A stretch of DNA of 64,000 nt from VRUE01 sp963727465 (GCA_963727465.1 CAVSGL010000019.1:1-64000), one strand, 5' to 3'; counted from the first letter of the stretch, positions 44,330 to 54,569 are shown. Notes: a model not told the origin generated them from the sequence alone. Numbers and translations are program-made.

Positions 44330-46522
44330 ATGGGGCAGCGCAGACAGCCGGCGGCAGGCCGCGCTCGATTGATAGCCGTATTTGTGCTCTTGCTCCTGGC
44401 CTGTTCCGCAGTGCCTGTCTTTGCAGAGGAACCGACCGCTGAATCGACTGCGCAGTCGGCGAATTTCGTGCCTCCCACTGCGAAGGAAGAAGAAATAGCG
44501 GCCACCCAGGTACCCGACGCCCACGACGTCGCGCAGGCTCTCGGCGAATACGAACGCAAAGAACGGGAACACGAGGAATGGCTTGTGAGCCCCGAGGCGG
44601 AAAAGCAGCGCCAAGACTCTAAGCTTGCTTACAGCAACGGCGGGGTAGCCGAATCCAAGGAACTGCTGCAGTCGGTCTTCGGCGAACGCCTCGCGGCGCT
44701 GAACACCGACCCGAGCCGTTTCCTCAGCGACGCTCAACTCGTTCGCCCACTCGAGGAATCGGGAGCTGTCGTCAAGGACGAAGGCGAAAGCTCACTGCTC
44801 GAAACGACGGTACCCGTGCGCACCGAAGACGAAGCGGGAGAACTCGCCAAAGTCGACCTCTCGCTCGAAGCCACCACGGAAGGCTTCGAAACCGAAAACG
44901 CCATCGCCGACCTCCATCTGCCGGATACCGCAAACGCGCCGATTCAGGTCGGCGAAGAAGGCTTTGGAATCGCGCAGTCGGGCGCGGCCGAAAGCGGCGC
45001 CAGCCCTTTCGGCGATAAGAACCTCCTCTATCCCGCAGTGCTACCCGACACCGACTTGCTCGTTGCCGCCAGCAGCTATGGGGCGGAGCTCTTCGATCTG
45101 CTGCGTTCAAAGGAAAGCCCCGAGGACCTCACCTTTGCCATCAACGCGCCGGAAGGCGCCGAACTGCGTCCGGATGAACACGGAGGAGCCGAAGTGGTGC
45201 GGGAAGGCGAAAGGCTGGTCGAGATACCCGCGCCTACCGCGGAAGACGCTCAGGGCACCGAGGTACCCGTTCAAACGGAACTTGATGGCCAATCGCTCGT
45301 CCTCCACGTCGCCCACCGCACCGGTGACTACGCTTATCCCATTCTCGTCGACCCGATCGTGGAGGATTGGGTCAATCAGGGGAATAACTGGTACGGAGGA
45401 GCAAACTGGGGAGCGCTCAGCAACGGTGCGTGGAAATTCGAGCCCGAAAATTCGCAGCTCCGTCACGACATCTGCTGCTGGGAAGGCTCACATGCTGGCC
45501 TGCTGACCTGGACTGAGGCGAATGTCTTCTACGGCCCTGAACAATACGGACAATGGGTCTACAGGACGGAAAACCCGAACGTGATCATCTCGCATATTTG
45601 GCTGATCCCGTTCAATCGAGCAGACGGAAGCTGCGGGTTCTCCAATCAACCCCATGATTATGCTGGGGTGTGGAGTGAAGGAGCCGGCTGGAGCCCTCTG
45701 CGGGTCAACAAGGCCAAGGATGACGGATACATAAGCGCCGACAGCCGCGGAGAAGCACTAGTTATTGGTGAGAGCACCGGACCGCCGGGCGTGTGGATCA
45801 GCTGCCCGCGAATTCTCTATTCAGGCGGCGTGGGCATCTGGTTAGATGACGAAGACCTACCGGAATTGACGACCAGTTCATCGGCGCAGTGGATGGATAA
45901 TTCTCCCATCCGGCTGAATGTCTCGGCATCCGACGCCGGTGTGGGGGTGAAATCGTTTGAAGCTTGGGCGACCGATATTTGGGGCAATCAATCAGCTTGG
46001 ACTACCGGCAGTTCATGTACCGGCCTGTATGGATCACGGTGCCCGACCACCTGGAACCTTGGCGATGGCAGCCAACCAGCATTGAGCTACGACCCCAGCG
46101 TCCTGCCGGAGGGAATCGACAAGCTCAGCGTCAAGGCCTACGACGCCACTGGGAAGCCTTCTTCGACGACGAACGAAATGACCGTGCGCGTTGATCACTC
46201 TCCGCCGACCATAAGTCTGAGCGGCACCGTGACCGAACAGCAGAAACTCGGCGCCGAACTTCCGAGCTACACGCTTACCGCCGATGCCAGGGATGGTGTG
46301 CCCAACAGTCCAAGCGACGCAAAGGCGCGATCGGGCGTAGTGAAACTGACGTTTCAGGAAAACAACGAATATGTAGTGCAACCAGTGGAAGAAGCGTGTC
46401 CGGGGAGCCAGAGTTGCGAGATCGAACAGGAAATCGAAGTGGGTCTCCACGGCTTTCCGTGGTTCGTTTCTCTGATTCATGAGAAGGGGAGATCGATCTC
46501 GATCCCCCCGCAGCAGAGGTAG
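44330..46522 (+). CDS. N-terminal fragment of an IS-interrupted giant secreted protein
   Basis: The native coding part is 44330-46440; the rest of the frame to TAG 46520-46522 is IS sequence. A signal peptide (RLIAVFVLLLLACSAVPVFA) leads to a Glu-rich region and then a module with LYPAVLPDTDLLVAASSYG, ELFDLLRSKESPEDLTFAIN, PTAEDAQGTEVPVQ and GDYAYPILVDPIVEDW. This module is typical of the N terminus of RHS-type and other giant secreted actinobacterial proteins. Residues about 350-560 are cysteine-containing and unassigned, then Ig-like (DHSPPTISLSGTV). GAA codons and AT content exceed those of the neighbours. It joins in frame to 47928-52173 if the IS is removed. Confidence 0.8.
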   Translation: MGQRRQPAAGRARLIAVFVLLLLACSAVPVFAEEPTAESTAQSANFVPPTAKEEEIAATQVPDAHDVAQALGEYERKEREHEEWLVSPEAEKQRQDSKLAYSNGGVAESKELLQSVFGERLAALNTDPSRFLSDAQLVRPLEESGAVVKDEGESSLLETTVPVRTEDEAGELAKVDLSLEATTEGFETENAIADLHLPDTANAPIQVGEEGFGIAQSGAAESGASPFGDKNLLYPAVLPDTDLLVAASSYGAELFDLLRSKESPEDLTFAINAPEGAELRPDEHGGAEVVREGERLVEIPAPTAEDAQGTEVPVQTELDGQSLVLHVAHRTGDYAYPILVDPIVEDWVNQGNNWYGGANWGALSNGAWKFEPENSQLRHDICCWEGSHAGLLTWTEANVFYGPEQYGQWVYRTENPNVIISHIWLIPFNRADGSCGFSNQPHDYAGVWSEGAGWSPLRVNKAKDDGYISADSRGEALVIGESTGPPGVWISCPRILYSGGVGIWLDDEDLPELTTSSSAQWMDNSPIRLNVSASDAGVGVKSFEAWATDIWGNQSAWTTGSSCTGLYGSRCPTTWNLGDGSQPALSYDPSVLPEGIDKLSVKAYDATGKPSSTTNEMTVRVDHSPPTISLSGTVTEQQKLGAELPSYTLTADARDGVPNSPSDAKARSGVVKLTFQENNEYVVQPVEEACPGSQSCEIEQEIEVGLHGFPWFVSLIHEKGRSISIPPQQR

Positions 46523-47919
46523 ACCAGCGCGATCAGGGGAGCTGCGGAGTGAAACCCGAAGGAGCGGTGGCTGATCAGCCGCACCTTCGAGTTGAGCCCC
46601 TCCAGCCTCCCGTTCGACAGTCCGAGGCGGACGGCGGCGATCACGCCCTCGCGGTGCTCGCGGATCGTGCGGGCGAGCTTCACGAAGGGCTTCAGCTTCG
46701 AGCGCTGCGCCCAGGCGAGCCAGTCCTCCAGGTAGGCGGCGGCCGCGGCGGGCTCGACCTGGTGGTAGAGCTCGCGCAACTGCTCCTTCAGCAAGAACGC
46801 CCGGTACAGGCGCTTGTTGGCCGACTGCACTTCGGCCAGCGCGGCGTCCTGCCCTTCGGTGCGGTTCTCGGGCGCCTTGAGCAGCGCCCAGCGCGTCCCC
46901 TTCACCCAGCGCCCGCGCCTGGTCTTCGACTTGCCCTGGGCGTTCCACTCCTCACGGCGAACCTTGTCCACGGCCTTGGAGGCGAGTTGGCAGACGTGGA
47001 ACGGGTCGAAGCAGATCTCGGCATGGGGGATCGCCTCGCGGATCGCCTTCTCGTATCCCGCCGACATGTCGATCGAGACCGCCTGGATCGTCACCTTCTC
47101 CTCGCCCAGCTCCTCGAAGAAGCCCTGCAACGTCGCCGCAGAGCGCCCCTCCGCCACCCAGACCACGCCGCCTCCGACGTGGTCTGCGACGCAGGTCAGG
47201 TAGCGGTGGCGTTTGCGCCAGCTCACCTCATCGACGCCGATCATCACCAGGCCGGCCAGTCGCTCGGAGTCGAGGTGATCGGCGACGACGCGCTCGACGA
47301 TCCTCCCCACTGTCGCCCAGTCGATCCGCAGGAGCTTCGCGATCACGGTCTTGTTGGCCTGCTGGGCGAGGAACGCGGTCAGGTCCTCGAAGTCGCGGGT
47401 GTGGCGGGCGCCGGGGCGGGCGAAGGGGACGCCCTCCACCTTGACGCCGCACTCCGAGCAGCGCACGCGGCAGATCTCGGCCTCGAGGTGGCAGCGCTGG
47501 GCGCCGAGGTCGAGGTGGCGCCAGCGTCGCGTCGCGCGGTCGTGGATCGGCGCCTTGCGCCCGCAGTGCGAGCACCGCGGTCGGCGCCGGCTCGGGCGCA
47601 CCGCCACCAACACCCCCTCGGCGCCGAAGGTGACTCCACCGACCGTGGCCCCCTGGAGTCGCAGGAGCTTGTTGAATGCCGTGCTGACGCGCATGTCCGT
47701 CCCTTCTGGGTCGCTGACCTTTTGACAGCCAGCAGCCTTCAGGCGGGGGCGGCTGCGCGTCTTCTGCGTTCGCGCAGTTTGCGTGCCTTGTCCACCTGCT
47801 CCTCGCCGTTGGAGGCTGTGCAGGTTCCGAGCCGGCTTCAGCTCGATGGAACCCCTCGACTTGCAGGCCCTTCAGGTCAGATCAGGCGCTTTTCGACCCA
47901 CGGGAACGCCAGGAGGACC
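46441..47919 (-). mobile_element. ISL3-family insertion sequence, 1479 bp, with terminal repeats and 8-bp target duplication
   Basis: The left end (46441) reads GGGTCTCCACGGCTTTCC and the right end, reversed from 47919, reads GGTCCTCCTGGCGTTCCC; 18 of the first 26 positions match without gaps. The flanks carry the direct repeat ATCGAAGT (46433-46440 and 47920-47927), the 8-bp duplication expected of ISL3 transposition. One transposase gene fills most of it; 47695-47919 is non-coding. Both ends and the duplication are intact, so insertion is recent. Confidence 0.9.
46477..47694 (-). CDS. ISL3-family transposase
   Basis: 405 residues with no disruption. The N-terminal zinc-binding domain shows CSHCGRKAPIHD and CRVRCSECGVKVEGV. 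A helix-turn-helix follows, then the DDE domain: GVDEVSWRKRHRYLT (first D), SIDMSAGYEKAI (second D), CFDPFHVCQLASKAVD, and SNGRLEGLNSKVRLI (E), ending near LVYLCCGG. It cuts and rejoins the element ends. All catalytic residues are present, so the enzyme may be active. Confidence 0.95.
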   Translation of the reverse strand: MRVSTAFNKLLRLQGATVGGVTFGAEGVLVAVRPSRRRPRCSHCGRKAPIHDRATRRWRHLDLGAQRCHLEAEICRVRCSECGVKVEGVPFARPGARHTRDFEDLTAFLAQQANKTVIAKLLRIDWATVGRIVERVVADHLDSERLAGLVMIGVDEVSWRKRHRYLTCVADHVGGGVVWVAEGRSAATLQGFFEELGEEKVTIQAVSIDMSAGYEKAIREAIPHAEICFDPFHVCQLASKAVDKVRREEWNAQGKSKTRRGRWVKGTRWALLKAPENRTEGQDAALAEVQSANKRLYRAFLLKEQLRELYHQVEPAAAAAYLEDWLAWAQRSKLKPFVKLARTIREHREGVIAAVRLGLSNGRLEGLNSKVRLISHRSFGFHSAAPLIALVYLCCGGIEIDLPFS

Positions 47920-47927
47920 ATCGAAGT

Positions 47928-50900
47928 CCCAGCATCGAAACTTCCGGCCGGTTCGCATACGGTGATTGTCAAGGCGACTGACGCGCTGGGTCATGTCGGT
48001 ACGAAAGAAATCACCTTTACGACGGGTGACAAAGTCGCGCCCAATGTGAATCTGTCCGGGCTGCCGGCGGAATCGTCGGGGGCTACTTACGCCGACTACT
48101 GGGAGTCCTTTGGGTCTTCTGGGGTGGGCGCCGGTCAGTTCTCTCACCCCGCTGGCATGGCGGTGGACTCCACGGGCAATCTCTGGGTGGTCGATGGGGA
48201 CAACGGTCGGGTCGAGAAGTTCAACGAGGCAGGCGAATATTTGGGCTCGCTGGGATCTCCTGGTGCGGGCAATGGCCAATTGAGCCGGCCGACTGATGCT
48301 GCCGTCGACTCGGAAGGCAATCTCTGGGTTGCGGATACCGGCAACAGCCGCGTTGAGGAGTTCAGCGGGAATGGGGCTTATCTCGGCCAGTTCGGCTCCG
48401 AAGGATCAGCGCCCGGTCAGCTCAAAGAACCCTACGGCATAGCCGTCGATGCAAAAGACAACATCTGGGTGAGCGATACTCTTAACAGCCGCGTTGAGAA
48501 GTTTACCCATGGGGGGGAATTTGTCGCGAGCGTGGGCTCGCCAGGCGCTGGTGACGGGCAGTTCAATTTCTCTGCCGGCGTTGCAATTGCCCCCGACGGA
48601 GACCTTTGGGTGGCCGATTGGGGTAATAGTCGCATTGAGGAGTTCACCGAAGCAGGCGAATATGTGGCGCAGTTTGGTTCAGAAGGCACCGGTGAGGTCC
48701 AATTTGCACATCCGGACGCGGTCGACGTCGACGGCTACGGAAGCGTCTGGGTCACGGATACCGGCAACGATCGGATTGAGGGGCTCAACCAGGCTGGTGA
48801 ATACGTCACCGAGTTCGGTACGCCCGGGTCCGGTAAAGGCCAACTCGACCTCGGCGTGCCTGTAGGCATTGCCGCCAACTCCAAGGGAAGTCTGTGGGTA
48901 GCTGATGGCGAAAACGATCGAGTCCAGCGATGGCTTGCCCCGAACGCAACGGTGACTGGACAACTCGATCCGATAGAAGCGGCAGCAACCGATGCGGGTT
49001 TTGGCGTCAGCTCGGTTACTGCCGAGCTGACGAGCGAAAGCGGCGAAACGGAAATCCTGGGCGAAACGACGCAGTCATGCAGCAAAGGCCAATGTCCGCT
49101 CTCGCTGAGCCTTCCAGAACCCGATCTGTCCGAAAAGCCGGCCGGCTCCTACGTGCTCACCTTCTCGGCCACCGATGAAGCAGGACACGTTCGCAGGGTC
49201 GACAAGGTGATCGGTCTCGACCCGACCCCGCCGACGATCTCGCTATCGGGGACCCTCGCCGAACGTGCCAACAAACCGCTCAACGAACCGAGTGGCGACC
49301 TGACAATAGAAGCCAGTGATCCCGCCGGTTCTGGCGTCAAGACGATCAACGTAGAACGCGATCATCAGCGAGTGGCGACGTATCCCTACGATTGCGCCGG
49401 GAATTGCGGCGATGTCACCGCGTCGTACCGCTACAGCGCTGCGCGCGACGGGACCGAACGCTCGGTCCAGGATCCCCCGGAGCCACCCGGCTCGACGGCG
49501 ACCAGCCTGAGTGGGGTGTCGTGCGTGAACACCGGTAATTGCGTGGCAGTTGGCTATCAGGTCGACGAAACCGGCGGCACCTGGCCTTTGGCAGAGCACT
49601 GGAACGGCAGCGAATGGCTGGTCAAAAGTCCCCCCGTGCCGCCGGAAACGAACAACAATCGCCTCGATGACGTGTCTTGCCCTTCGGAAGGCTTCTGCTT
49701 TGCGGCCGCGACGCTCTACAGCTATCAGACTTGGGCGTACGTAGATGTTTGGGACGGAAGCAACTGGTTGCTCGGCGGCATACCCAACAACGAATCCACC
49801 GAGCTCTCTGGAGTCTCGTGCACGTCATCAACGGATTGCACGGTTGTCGGGACCAAGGTTGAGGGTGGCGGGGTTAGTCCATTTACTGCGCACTGGAACG
49901 GTAGTAAATGGAGCACTGAAGAACCGCCGGTGCCTGCCGAAACCAATAATAGTCGCCTCTCTGACGTTGAATGTCCCTCTGTCAACTTCTGCTTTGCGAC
50001 CGCCAACCTCTATTGGGCCGGTAGCAGCTGGGCTTACGCGGAGATATGGGACGGAAGTTCCTGGTCGGCGCTGGGCGGTATTCCAGAAAACGGGGGAATG
50101 GAACTGCGCGCCGTCTCCTGTGTTGCGATTGATGATTGTACGGCGGTCGGCAGTCGCCCGCGCGGTGGCCATACGGCTCCGGCCATAGTGCGCTGGGATG
50201 GAAGTAGCTGGTCCGTGGACGACAGTGTCGATCCGGCCGGAATCATCGAAGAAGAGGGCTCGCAGGCCGCGAGTCCGGTTGGGGTGCTCGAAAGCGTGTC
50301 CTGCACGAGTTCCATGTCGTGCACGGCCTTTGGCTCCTACCGAAGCATGGCGCAAGAAACGCAGCCTCTGGCCGAGAGCTGGGATGGGACGGAATGGGCC
50401 TTGCAGCCGGCGCCCGACCCGACCGAATCAGGCGACGCCGAGACGAACGATGCTTCGTGCTCCAGCGGCTTCGCGTGCGTCGCTGTCGGGTCCTACGACG
50501 AATCGGGTACCCATGCCCTGATCGAGAGCCAGGCGCCCAGCGAAGACTCGCATCGCATCACGGTCGAAGCGATCGACAAGTACGGGGCCACCGCCGTCAA
50601 GTCAATCGATGTCGACGTCCCCGACGAAGTCGCCGAAACGCCCGCCTGCAGCCAGGAAACGACGTCTGTCGCACCGAAAGAACCCGTCTCAGCGCCGGAA
50701 GCGGTCGCCGAAATCGAAAGCACGCTGCCGCGCGCGGTCGCCACCTCAGTCCCGATGACCGAAGAAACGACCGAAGACGAAATCGATCCCTCATACACGC
50801 CTCCGCAGCCGAACCTCGAATCGACGGGCAACCTCGCGGAAGGGGAAACCTCAGTCTCGCCCGAAGGGGGAGTGACCCTCGCCGGTGTCGCCTGTATAAC

Positions 50901-52173
50901 GCCATCGAGCGTCACGACGGCCGCCACCGGCGCGAGTGTTGTGCACGAAGACTCGGCCGTCTTCGCGAATACCGCTCCGGAAACCAGCACGATCGTCCGG
51001 CCCACCTCAGGCGGGGCCAGCGTAATTCAGGCCGTGGAAGGTCCGGAAGCGCCGGAAGGCTTCTCCTGGAATGTCACGGTTCCGGTGGGCACCGAACTCG
51101 AAAAACTCCCATCGGGCGCTATCGCCATCGTCAATGCGACCGAAGAAGAAGGCGAAGGAGTTGCCGAACTGCCCGAACCCGAAGGCGCGATGACGACCGA
51201 AGCCCTGAACGACGCTGCGACCCAGCTCGAAACGGACGAATACCAGCTCGCCAGCGCCCAAGCCGAAACCGACCACGAAGTTCTAGCCGTCATCGCCGAA
51301 CCCTGGGTTGTCCTGAGAACCAACATCATTGTGCCCGCCCCGATTGAAGTCGTGCCGGACGTAGAAATTCCGACCGAATACGAAATCCACGTAATCATGC
51401 CTGCCGACGAAGAACAGGCTCAGTTCTTCCCCGTGTTCCTGCGCTTGGATGTGACCGCCTCGGTTGTTAAAAACGGACACTGTGACGGGCGTAGTCCGTG
51501 TGGAGACTACGACGCTTTAGCCGCGAACCTCTACGCGACTTACTGGGGAACTGAACATCACGTGAACGCATTTGGTGAAAAGGCCCGTAACCCGGGATAC
51601 CACAACTACGGCGACAACAACTGTACGAATTTCCTAAGCCAGATCATTCGAGCCGGAAACGTGAAGTTCATGCGGGCCTTCGACCACGCTGACGGAAGCT
51701 GGTGGTACCACAACAACTTCCCAGGTGGCCAGCGCGTACCACCTGAAGGCGTGGGCTGGGATTCGACCGAGTCTTGGAGGCTCGCCGACAAGCTCCCTCG
51801 GCATCTATGGCAATATGGGCTTGCTCACATTGATCGAGTACAGCAGCCGTGGGGTTGGACGCGTGGGGACATTCTTGCCGAGGACTGGTTTGGGACGAAC
51901 GGCAAAGGCGATTTCAACCACCTACAGTATGTGGTGGGAACGACCAATGCCGCTGGACACGCACGTGAACCCCTAATCGCCAATGAGTCCAGCCCGGGCC
52001 GCAATTACCCGAGTCTTATCTGGTGGCAAGTGCGACGACGGATTCAGGAAGCGGAGGGAGAACCGGGATGGACGCGAGCCGCTCTTGCAATGAAGCACAC
52101 CAAGGCTAACCTGCACGATAAGAAGCATGACCCGGACAACTTATATAACTCCAATGGGCTATTTCGTGGCTAG
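47928..52173 (+). pseudogene. C-terminal fragment of the giant secreted protein: NHL propeller, WNGS repeats and Amidase_6 domain
   Basis: Joined to 44330-46440 this gives a 2118-residue protein; alone it lacks a signal peptide and a clear start. Joined residues about 760-1040 are six NHL repeats (GIAVDAKDNIWVSDTLNSRV type), probably a beta-propeller. Ig-like segments follow, then about 1230-1570 repeats of CVAVG...WNGSxW type. A Glu-rich linker leads to a C-terminal domain (about 1887-2118) resembling Amidase_6, an NlpC/P60-like fold: YHNYGDNNCTNFLSQIIRAG with Cys1936 and GKGDFNHLQYVVGTT with His2035. It may cleave peptidoglycan peptides. Its stop lies within the lipoprotein A frame. Confidence 0.75.
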
Positions 52174-52645
52174 CGTATCTCACCGCTGGTTAGCGAAAGT
52201 ACCTGGATGCTGCCTCGGGCTGCTCATAGTTGGCTTCACGGTAGCTGGCTGCGGGGTTGCTGCAAAGAGCGACGGATCTAACACGTTGAGTTCCGCCGAA
52301 ACTAAGGCCATACTGCGTGAACTGCCCTATCGGTATCAATTCAAGACCCCGAAGCCGACGCACGATGCAAAGGCGGTAATCGCTGGCCGGGCCTTTGGTC
52401 CGCAACGCACCTGGTTCGACTTCGGGATCGCTTTGGGAGAAGGCGCAGCCCCGGTTCCGGTTCCACTAACGGGCGTATCTCAGGTGGTGGGAAATGGCGG
52501 GTTCGTGTTTACGTCAAACCTGCTTGTCCAAATTAGTCCGAGCAAGTGGAAATATGCGCCACAAATCCACTCGACCAAGCAGCTGCATATAGCAGCGGAT
52601 ATGGCGACGGCAATGGAAGAGCGTCTCTGCCGGTCATGTCGGTAG
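52127..52645 (+). CDS. Lipoprotein A, C terminus replaced by IS256-family insertion
   Basis: Start uncertain: ATG 52127 (after GATAAGAAGC), ATG 52154 or GTG 52166, all overlapping the end of the giant gene, so coupled. A lipobox (TVAGC) follows a hydrophobic signal. The mature protein (AILRELPYRYQFKTP, RTWFDFGIALGEGAAPVPVP, YAPQIHS) is plainly paralogous to lipoprotein B at 54093. The last residues RSCR and the stop are IS sequence. Removing the IS restores a 178-residue protein ending LCRAFTGKACEV, matching the ending of lipoprotein B. No known family recognised; candidate immunity protein. Confidence 0.7.
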   Translation: MTRTTYITPMGYFVASVSHRWLAKVPGCCLGLLIVGFTVAGCGVAAKSDGSNTLSSAETKAILRELPYRYQFKTPKPTHDAKAVIAGRAFGPQRTWFDFGIALGEGAAPVPVPLTGVSQVVGNGGFVFTSNLLVQISPSKWKYAPQIHSTKQLHIAADMATAMEERLCRSCR

Positions 52646-54041
52646 AAGTGGTGTAACTGGCCCGTTGTAGCCGGAGGCGGTTCCCCGGAACCGCCTTGAA
52701 GAAGTTCCGGCCACCGTGGGCCCCAGACTCGTCGGTTGAAGGACCAACCCCAACTGACGAAGGAGACACCACGATGGCCGAGAGCCAGAGCATGACGACC
52801 GCCGAGGTCGTCCGAAAGACCCTGTTGGACGAGCACGCCGACTTTCTGCGCGAGGCGGTGGCGATGGTTGCCGCGCAGCTGATGGAGGCGGAGATCGCCG
52901 GCGAGATCGGCGCCGCGAAGGGCGAGGTCTCGCCGGAGCGCTCGACGCACCGAAACGGCTACCGCCCCCGCGTCTGGGAGACCCGGGCCGGCGAGATCGA
53001 GCTGCAGATCCCGCGCAAGCGCAGTGGCGAGGCCTACTTCCCGAGCTTCCTGGAGCCGCGCAAGAGAAGCGAGCAGGCGATCGTCGCGGTCGTCATGGAG
53101 GCCTATGTCAACGGCGTCTCCACGCGCAAGGTCGACCGCCTGGTCTCCCAGCTGGGAATCGGTGCGATGAGCAAGGACCGCGTCTCGGCGCTCTGCCGGG
53201 CGCTCGACGAGCAGGTCGAGGCGTTCCGCAGCCGCCCGCTGGAGGGCGAGCACCCCTACCTGTGGCTCGACGCCAAGGTGGTCAAGGTCAGAGACCGCGG
53301 CCATGTCTACCCGAAGGCGCTGGTGATCGCCTACTCGGTGCACGAGAGCGGAAGGCGCGAGGTGATCGGCCTGGACATCGGCGAGACCGAGACCGGGGCC
53401 TTCTGGGTCGCCTTCCTGCGCTCGCTTCGCGAGCGGGGGCTCGAAGGGGTGCGGCTCTGCGTCTCCGACGAACACCAGGGCCTCAAGGCGGCGATCGAGC
53501 GCGTGCTGGCCTGTCCCTGGCAGCGCTGTGTGGTCCACTTCGTCCGCGACATGCTGCGCCATTGCCGCCCCTCCCAGCGCGGCATGGTCTCCGCGGCGCT
53601 GCGGGAGATCTTCAAGGCCGAGAGCCACGAGGCGGCGCGCGAGCTCTGCGGGGAGGTGATCGGCCGGCTCGCCGAGCCGGCGCCGAAGGTCGCCGAGCTG
53701 CTCGCCGAAGCCGAGGAGGACCTGCTCGCCTTCTACCGCTTCCCCGAGGCGCACTGGCCGAAGCTGCGGAGCACAAACCCGCTGGAGCGGGTCAACCGCG
53801 AGATCGGAAGGCGAAGCGATGTCGTCGGGATCTTCCCCAACGACGCCTCCGCCATCCGCCTCTCCGGCGCTCTGCTGATTGAGCAGAACGACGAGTGGCT
53901 GGTCAGCCGCCGCTACCTCTCCGAGGAGTCGCTCGCCCTGGTCCTCAAGGACCAGGGCGATGAAGGACGAGAGGAGGTGGCTCAGCTACATACCGCGTGA
54001 AGGGACCGACGAGGAGTTACACCACAACTTCCGACTTGACT
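52632..54041 (+). mobile_element. IS256-family insertion sequence, 1410 bp, with terminal repeats and 8-bp target duplication
   Basis: From 52633 the left end reads GTCATGTCGGTAGAAGTGGT and the right end, reversed from 54040, reads GTCAAGTCGGAAGTTGTGGT; about 22 of 26 positions match, through GTGTAACT. The flanking duplication is TCTCTGCC (52624-52631 and 54042-54049; a ninth base also matches). Size and duplication length fit IS256. It inserted into the 3' end of lipoprotein A. Confidence 0.88.
52774..54000 (+). CDS. IS256-family (Mutator-type) transposase
   Basis: 408 residues, intact. The family pattern is complete: RNGYRPRVWETRAGEIELQI, LWLDAKVVKVRDRG (first D), LCVSDEHQGLKAAIERVL (second D), CVVHFVRDMLRHC, and STNPLERVNREIGRRSDVVG (E). 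The ATG follows GAAGGAGACACCACG. The enzyme mobilises the element through a circular intermediate in known relatives. The DDE residues are all present. Confidence 0.96.
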   Translation: MAESQSMTTAEVVRKTLLDEHADFLREAVAMVAAQLMEAEIAGEIGAAKGEVSPERSTHRNGYRPRVWETRAGEIELQIPRKRSGEAYFPSFLEPRKRSEQAIVAVVMEAYVNGVSTRKVDRLVSQLGIGAMSKDRVSALCRALDEQVEAFRSRPLEGEHPYLWLDAKVVKVRDRGHVYPKALVIAYSVHESGRREVIGLDIGETETGAFWVAFLRSLRERGLEGVRLCVSDEHQGLKAAIERVLACPWQRCVVHFVRDMLRHCRPSQRGMVSAALREIFKAESHEAARELCGEVIGRLAEPAPKVAELLAEAEEDLLAFYRFPEAHWPKLRSTNPLERVNREIGRRSDVVGIFPNDASAIRLSGALLIEQNDEWLVSRRYLSEESLALVLKDQGDEGREEVAQLHTA

Positions 54042-54092
54042 TCTCTGCCGCGCGTTTACGGGTAAAGCGTGCGAAGTTTAGGGCGAGCCGAC

Positions 54093-54569
54093 ATGCTTCT
54101 ACGAGCAGTCCAGATTTGCCTTGTTGGTATCGCAGTGAGCGGCGTAGTGGCGGGTTGTGGGGTTAGCGCCGAGGACGCGAGGATCGACTCAATGACCGCT
54201 GCCCGAGCCAAGGCGATCTTGCGAGAGCTGCCCTATCAGTATGAATTTCGCCGTGTTCACCTGCCAGTGGGTGCGAGTGCCGCGGTTGCGGGCCGCGTGT
54301 ACGGACCACATCGCACGTGGTTTGATTTCGGCATTGCAATCGGTAAGAACGCCGAACCGGTCCCGGTGCCTCACGCTGGTGTGTTCGAAGCAGTGGGAGG
54401 TTACGGCTTCCGATTCACTAACAACGAATTTGTAAAAACGGGTGCGAACCATTGGGTGCCCGCACCGCAATTCCACACGCAGGCCCAGTGGGACGAGGCG
54501 AGCCGCATGGCGACCGAAATCAACGAGAAATTCTGTCTGACGATCACCGAAAAGCCATGCCCCGTATAG
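54093..54569 (+). CDS. Lipoprotein B, intact paralog of lipoprotein A
   Basis: 158 residues from ATG 54093; GTG 54069 would overlap the original end of lipoprotein A (TAG 54079-54081). Signal MLLRAVQICLVGIAVSGVVA with lipobox VAGC. Mature features shared with A: AILRELPYQYEFRR, GPHRTWFDFGIAIGKNAEPV, W-x-PAPQFH, and a C-terminal pair of Cys (FCLTITEKPC). It would be exported and membrane-anchored. As the second member of a tandem pair behind a large cysteine-hydrolase protein it is a candidate inhibitor or immunity protein. This is inference; no known domain was recognised. Confidence 0.75.
   Translation: MLLRAVQICLVGIAVSGVVAGCGVSAEDARIDSMTAARAKAILRELPYQYEFRRVHLPVGASAAVAGRVYGPHRTWFDFGIAIGKNAEPVPVPHAGVFEAVGGYGFRFTNNEFVKTGANHWVPAPQFHTQAQWDEASRMATEINEKFCLTITEKPCPV

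Noticed and set aside
46549..47919. 5' extension of the C-terminal giant-protein frame through the ISL3 element
   Set aside because: The frame is open there by chance, antisense to the transposase; target duplications show the native sequence starts at 47928.
46441..54041. The two insertion sequences as ends of one composite transposon
   Set aside because: They belong to different families with different terminal repeats and each has its own target duplication, so they inserted separately.
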